From: Oscillospiraceae bacterium
Lineage (GTDB): Bacteria > Bacillota > Clostridia > Oscillospirales > Ruminococcaceae
Direction of reading: 5' to 3'
DNA length: 34,449 nucleotides
NCBI GenBank assembly: GCA_016295145.1
Contig: JAEDLR010000012.1
Span: 1 to 34,449 of the forward strand
Shown: in pieces, positions 30,910-34,449 of the stretch
How the letters are laid out: every line of letters starts with the position of its first letter
Position numbering within the stretch: position 1 is the first letter of the stretch
Made by a program: the position numbers and the translations under genes
Notes under the pieces: model-generated
Told to the model about the DNA's origin: nothing
What the model saw: the letters and a program-made list of their open reading frames with translations, nothing else
Database searches by the model: none

Positions 30910-32340
30910 ATGTTGAATCCATTGCTTCGCAAAACCAAAATCGTATGTACCATGGGCCCCGCCACCGATTCCGACGCCGTGCTGCGCCAGATGATGCAAG
31001 CCGGCATGAATGTTGCACGCTTCAATTTTTCCCACTCGGTGTATGAAAAAGACCGCGAACGTTTTGAGCGCGTGGTGCGTCTGCGGGAGGAACTGGGGCT
31101 GCCCATTGCCACAATGTTGGATACCAAGGGCCCTGAAGTGCGCCTGCGTAGCTTTCCCGATGGTCCCGTAGAAATCAAAGAGGGCGATACCTACACCCTC
31201 ACTACCCGTGACGTGCCCTGCGACGCGCATATTGGCAGCGTGAATTTTTCCCGTCTGACCCATGACATCAAGCCCGGCGATACCGTGATGATCAATGACG
31301 GTCTGGTAGAGCTGGCAGTGGAACAAGTATCTGCCACGGAAGTGGAGTGCCGCGTGGTATGCGGCGGTGTGCTTTCTGCCAATAAATCCTGTAACTTTCC
31401 CGGGGTGAATCTCTCTATGCCCTATCTCAGCGACGCGGATATGAACGATCTGGAGTTTGGCGCAAAGCTGGGATTCGATTTCATTGCCGCAAGCTTTGCC
31501 CGTACCGGTGCGGATATCCGCTATCTGCGCAAGTTTACACAAAGTCTGGGCTGGTACGATGTGCGTATCATCGCAAAGATCGAAAACCGCGAGGGCGTGG
31601 AGAATATTGATGAGATCCTGGAAGCAGCAGACGGCATTATGGTGGCGCGGGGCGATATGGGCGTGGAAATCCCCTTTGAGCAGATCCCTGCCATACAGAA
31701 AGAACTGATTCGCAAGGGCTATGAAGCGGGCAAGCAGGTCATTACCGCCACACAGATGCTGGAATCCATGATACAGCACGCGCGCCCCACCCGTGCGGAG
31801 ATCACCGATGTGGCAAATGCCATTTATGACGGCACCAGTGCCCTGATGCTTTCGGGCGAAACCGCCGCAGGACAATACCCGGTAGAGGCGGTGCGCACCA
31901 TGGAACGCATTGCCGTTACCACCGAGCGCAACATTGATTACAAGCACCAGTTTATGAACCGCAGCGCAGGTCATGTGGATATTGCCGATGCCATTGCCCA
32001 TGCGACCGTTACCACTGCCCATGATCTGGATGCCGATGCGATTATTACTGTAACAAAGGGCGGCGAAACCGCAAGACTGATCTCCAAGTATCGCCCCATG
32101 TTCCCCATCATCTCCTGTACCACCGAACCGGTCGTACAGCGGCAGATGAATCTTTCGTGGGGTGTGTATCCGCTGGTCATTGATGAGGAGACCAATACCG
32201 ACGATCTGTTTGCACACGCTGTAGAGGCCGCCTGCAAGGCGGGCTACACCGAGCCGAAGGATCTGGTAGTTATCACGGCAGGCGTACCCCTTGGGGTTTC
32301 AGGCACCACCAATTTGCTGAAAGTTGAAACCGTGGAATAA
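30910..32340 (+). CDS. pyk: Pyruvate kinase
   Basis: The 476-residue glycolytic enzyme converts phosphoenolpyruvate and ADP to pyruvate and ATP. It shows RKTKIVCTMGPAT, the substrate-site ARFNFSH, LDTKGPEVR, IIAKIENREGVENIDEIL and the signature MVARGDMGVEIP, then ATQMLESMI and the C-terminal allosteric domain. It has the standard length without the extra PEP-utiliser domain that some Firmicutes enzymes carry. ATG 30910 has AAAGGAGGAAACC upstream. It ends 7 bases before a strong terminator shared with the convergent anti-sigma gene. Confidence 0.97.
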   Translation: MLNPLLRKTKIVCTMGPATDSDAVLRQMMQAGMNVARFNFSHSVYEKDRERFERVVRLREELGLPIATMLDTKGPEVRLRSFPDGPVEIKEGDTYTLTTRDVPCDAHIGSVNFSRLTHDIKPGDTVMINDGLVELAVEQVSATEVECRVVCGGVLSANKSCNFPGVNLSMPYLSDADMNDLEFGAKLGFDFIAASFARTGADIRYLRKFTQSLGWYDVRIIAKIENREGVENIDEILEAADGIMVARGDMGVEIPFEQIPAIQKELIRKGYEAGKQVITATQMLESMIQHARPTRAEITDVANAIYDGTSALMLSGETAAGQYPVEAVRTMERIAVTTERNIDYKHQFMNRSAGHVDIADAIAHATVTTAHDLDADAIITVTKGGETARLISKYRPMFPIISCTTEPVVQRQMNLSWGVYPLVIDEETNTDDLFAHAVEAACKAGYTEPKDLVVITAGVPLGVSGTTNLLKVETVE

Positions 32341-32347
32341 CAAAGCA

Positions 32348-32382
32348 ACAGCTCCCGATGCAGTTCGGGAGCTGTCGTTTTT
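32348..32382 (+). terminator. Rho-independent terminator after pyk
   Basis: ACAGCTCCCGA (32348-32358) pairs perfectly with TCGGGAGCTGT (32365-32375), followed by CGTTTTT. It lies between convergent genes. Confidence 0.9.
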
Positions 32383-32396
32383 AGGGCATCGCCGCA

Positions 32397-33638
32397 TTAT
32401 TCGGCAATCATGATGTCGCCTTGATACAATTCGCCCTTGTGGATATCGAACGCACCGGTTACGGTATACTGATGTTCCGCATCAATGGCACCTGTGAAGC
32501 TGACCTGCACCCAATCACCAACCGTTATCTGCCCCACGGCAATATGACGGGAAATGCGGATATCTTCGGTGGGTACACGGAACACAATGCCGTCTCGCTC
32601 ATCTTCACACAGTGCAGAATCATCCACCAGAATACAGTCATCCGTAATGGCAATGATCTGCCCCGCCAGTGTAGAAGTATAGGGCTTTGCTGTAGTTTCG
32701 GTGCTGTTTTGCAGCGCACAGTCTATGATGTTGCAGGCCACCTCTTTCCCGATATCGAACCGATAACCATAGTCCATGATATTTGTAAAGATATAGCCGT
32801 CCTCTGTTATGGTAAATCCACGGCGGTAAACACCCCAAGCCTCCGCGGTGACGGTAAAGCACACGGACCGACAGCCCGCATTCCATTGGTATTTATCTTC
32901 CACAAAGGGTGCGCTGCCGCAATTTTGCAGCATCTCCATGATCTCTGTAGCATCGGTCAGGGAATAACAGCCTTGCGTATCATAACTGATATCATAGCTG
33001 AAATCGGCAAGCTGCAAATGCTCTGCCAGCCGATAATCCCCCCAGAATGCGCCAAAATTCGCAGGGGGCACATAGGCTTCCCTGCCGTACACATAGTATG
33101 CTTCACCCAGATGCGCGGCGACCAGCAGATCATCGGCAATGCCGCCCAGGGTATACACATCAACGGCAAGATCATGGCGTTTGTCATTGTCATAAACATC
33201 AAAACCGTATGCCGTACCCGTACCGATCTTCTCGCCAAGCAGCGTTTCATCGGTCAGTTCCCGGCGAATACCGTATTCCGTGCCGTTGAGCGTCATGCTG
33301 CTGTACCGTTCGTTCATGGTTTTGTATTGCCATTCCCATACACGTTCAACAGCTTCCGTACTGATGGTCTGTCCTGCCTTGTAATCGCGCGCAATGCCCC
33401 CGATATACGTGTAATTTGGCGCATTCACATTCGGCACTGCGATCGGCACTTGAATTTTCGGTATATACTGCCATTGATGTATCATCCGGCAAGCCCCAAC
33501 CACCAGAAGCAATGTCGCTGCAACAGCGGCATATCGGATCCACACAGGCTTTTTGTGACGGGGAGCGTCCTCCATAGCGGCTGCAATCATATCCTCATCA
33601 ATCTGCCCGATGGCAGCAAATAGGGTTTCATTCTTCAT
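32397..33638 (-). CDS. Membrane anti-sigma-like protein
   Basis: The 413-residue protein has a short cytoplasmic N-terminus (MKNETLFAAIGQIDEDMI), one membrane helix (about residues 35-52: YAAVAATLLLVVGAC) and a large external region. This is the usual plan of anti-sigma factors that hold an ECF sigma factor at the membrane. Its last 90 residues look like a small beta-barrel (GQIIAITDDCILV through VTGAFDIHKGE). No zinc HxxxCxxC anti-sigma motif is present. The ATG at 33638 overlaps the sigma-factor stop (ATGA) and has AAAGGAGG upstream; a longer frame to 33764 lies inside the sigma gene and is rejected. What it senses is unknown. Confidence 0.78.
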   Translation of the reverse strand: MKNETLFAAIGQIDEDMIAAAMEDAPRHKKPVWIRYAAVAATLLLVVGACRMIHQWQYIPKIQVPIAVPNVNAPNYTYIGGIARDYKAGQTISTEAVERVWEWQYKTMNERYSSMTLNGTEYGIRRELTDETLLGEKIGTGTAYGFDVYDNDKRHDLAVDVYTLGGIADDLLVAAHLGEAYYVYGREAYVPPANFGAFWGDYRLAEHLQLADFSYDISYDTQGCYSLTDATEIMEMLQNCGSAPFVEDKYQWNAGCRSVCFTVTAEAWGVYRRGFTITEDGYIFTNIMDYGYRFDIGKEVACNIIDCALQNSTETTAKPYTSTLAGQIIAITDDCILVDDSALCEDERDGIVFRVPTEDIRISRHIAVGQITVGDWVQVSFTGAIDAEHQYTVTGAFDIHKGELYQGDIMIAE

Positions 33639-34195
33639 AACGCAATGTCCTCCTTTGCAAGCTGTGATCTCAAAGCCTTTCGCATACGAAACAGCAGGGA
33701 AGTCACTTTGCTTTCGCTCATGCTGTAATGTGCAGCGATCTCTCCAATGGGACAAAGATACCAATACCGCCGAATGAAAATATTGCGTTTCTGCACAGGC
33801 TGCGCCCGTAAAAACCGGTTGATGGCATCCACCAGCAGCTTTTCATCGTATGCCTGCTCTACACTGCTTTGGGCAGGAATACATTCGTCCAGTTCGCCAA
33901 GGGCAAGGGCAACCTGCCCCCTGCCGCGTTTCTGTGCGTTGGCTTGATGATATCGGTTGATGGCAATGTTCCGCGTCAGCTTGCCAAGATATGCCCCGAG
34001 ACGCTCCGGATGCTTGGGCGGTATGCTCTGCCATGCCGCCAGCCATGTATCGTTGACGCATTCTTCCGCATCTTCTTTGCTTTGCAGGATGTTGTAGGCA
34101 ATGGTCTTGCAGTAGCTGCCGTATTGCGCGGCGGTAACAGTGACCGCAGATTCGTCTCTCTGCCAGTACAGTGCAATGATCTTGGAATCTTGCAT
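33635..34195 (-). CDS. ECF-type RNA polymerase sigma factor
   Basis: The 186-residue sigma-70-family factor has region 2 (YCKTIAYNILQSKEDAEECVNDTWL in overlapping pieces, with the DAEE-x2-ND-TW core) and region 4 (KRNIFIRRYWY, then IGEIAAHYSMSESKVTSLLF, a helix-turn-helix). Regions 1 and 3 are absent, as in ECF factors. ATG 34195 is chosen for its GAAGGGAGGATACC site; an upstream frame to 34267 has none. It is co-transcribed and overlaps by four bases with the membrane anti-sigma-like gene. Its own promoter is an ordinary housekeeping promoter, so autoregulation is not evident from the sequence. Confidence 0.9.
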   Translation of the reverse strand: MQDSKIIALYWQRDESAVTVTAAQYGSYCKTIAYNILQSKEDAEECVNDTWLAAWQSIPPKHPERLGAYLGKLTRNIAINRYHQANAQKRGRGQVALALGELDECIPAQSSVEQAYDEKLLVDAINRFLRAQPVQKRNIFIRRYWYLCPIGEIAAHYSMSESKVTSLLFRMRKALRSQLAKEDIAL

Positions 34196-34294
34196 GGTAT
34201 CCTCCCTTCCCGTTGTCTGAAAAGCGCTTTCACCTATATACACAGCAAAACGCAAAGGATATTGCATATTCTGAAGAAATTTTTGCTCCTGTCA

Positions 34295-34323
34295 ATTGTA
34301 GCAATTCCCGTGGGATTTGTCAA
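34295..34323 (-). promoter_or_regulatory. Promoter of the sigma/anti-sigma operon
   Basis: On the minus strand TTGACA and TACAAT are 17 bases apart. The 5' leader to the sigma-factor ATG is about 90 bases. Confidence 0.82.
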
Positions 34324-34393
34324 GCACAGCAAAAAGCACACCGCAGCGCCCTTTTGTCCGTGCGGCTTAGGGATAATGTAAATCTCTAAAAAG

Positions 34394-34436
34394 AAGACGG
34401 CATAGTTTACAGCAATGTAGGCTATGCCGTCTTTTC
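34394..34436. terminator. Bidirectional terminator at the right edge
   Basis: AAGACGGCATAG (34394-34405) pairs perfectly with CTATGCCGTCTT (34422-34433); T-tracts follow on the plus strand (TTTTC) and, after CTTC, on the minus strand. It probably serves a gene to the right of the window. Confidence 0.8.
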
Positions 34437-34449
34437 TTGCGCTTCAACG

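Overview
The window looks like chromosomal DNA of a Gram-positive gut Clostridia bacterium, most likely Ruminococcus-like (Oscillospiraceae). This rests on purine-rich AAAGGAGG ribosome sites, strict TTGACA-N17-TATAAT promoters, a BceRS-type kinase pair, a manganese riboswitch in front of a P-type ATPase, and fairly GC-rich coding sequence. The genus is an inference from protein flavour, not from a marker gene.

Layout: (1) 24-3102 is a type I-E CRISPR array with 51 repeats and 50 complete spacers, open at the left window edge. The last repeat is degenerate, so the leader and any cas genes lie to the left, outside the window. (2) 3104-4555, minus strand, is a patch of phage-like small genes. 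It includes the first 26 codons of a gene cut off by the array, two small hypothetical proteins, a zinc-ribbon protein too short for usual ORF cut-offs, and a HEIAH metallopeptidase-like protein. Terminator-like hairpins separate several of them. (3) 4563-6406 is a decayed BceRS two-component system with one -1 frameshift in each gene, followed by an operator and promoter and only the first codons of the ABC-transporter ATPase. (4) 6692-6982 is a promoter, a SAM-I (S-box)-like leader and a terminator with no gene behind it. (5) 7098-9983 is a yybP-ykoY manganese riboswitch controlling a calcium-type P-type ATPase. (6) 10053-10988 is an AT-richer, LCM-family methyltransferase gene. (7) 11051-15053 is a zinc operon: Fur-family regulator, ZnuA, ZnuC, ZnuB and a coupled metallophosphoesterase. 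(8) 15059-29721 is a 14-kb polysaccharide operon. (9) 29758-32380 holds queA and pyk. (10) 32397-34323, minus strand, is an ECF-type sigma factor with its membrane anti-sigma-like partner.

The polysaccharide operon is the main functional unit. A WbaP-like phosphotransferase would start the chain on undecaprenyl phosphate. ManC and Gmd, with an Rmd-like reductase, would make GDP-D-rhamnose. GT4 glycosyltransferases would polymerise. Wzm and a Wzt with a C-terminal glycan-binding domain would export the finished chain. A coiled-coil protein with a C-terminal methyltransferase domain follows Wzt directly and is a candidate chain-terminating or chain-length factor. The set resembles the ABC-dependent O-antigens of E. 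coli O8/O9a and the S-layer glycan locus of Geobacillus stearothermophilus, here in a gut Clostridia setting.

The most notable signals are in the CRISPR array. Three spacers sample the same protein-coding site of related phages and differ mostly at synonymous positions. Two neighbouring spacer pairs (10-11 and 14-15) hit the same two regions in the same order. All 50 spacers begin with a pyrimidine. The decayed bce locus with an intact operator and the orphan S-box-like leader come next.
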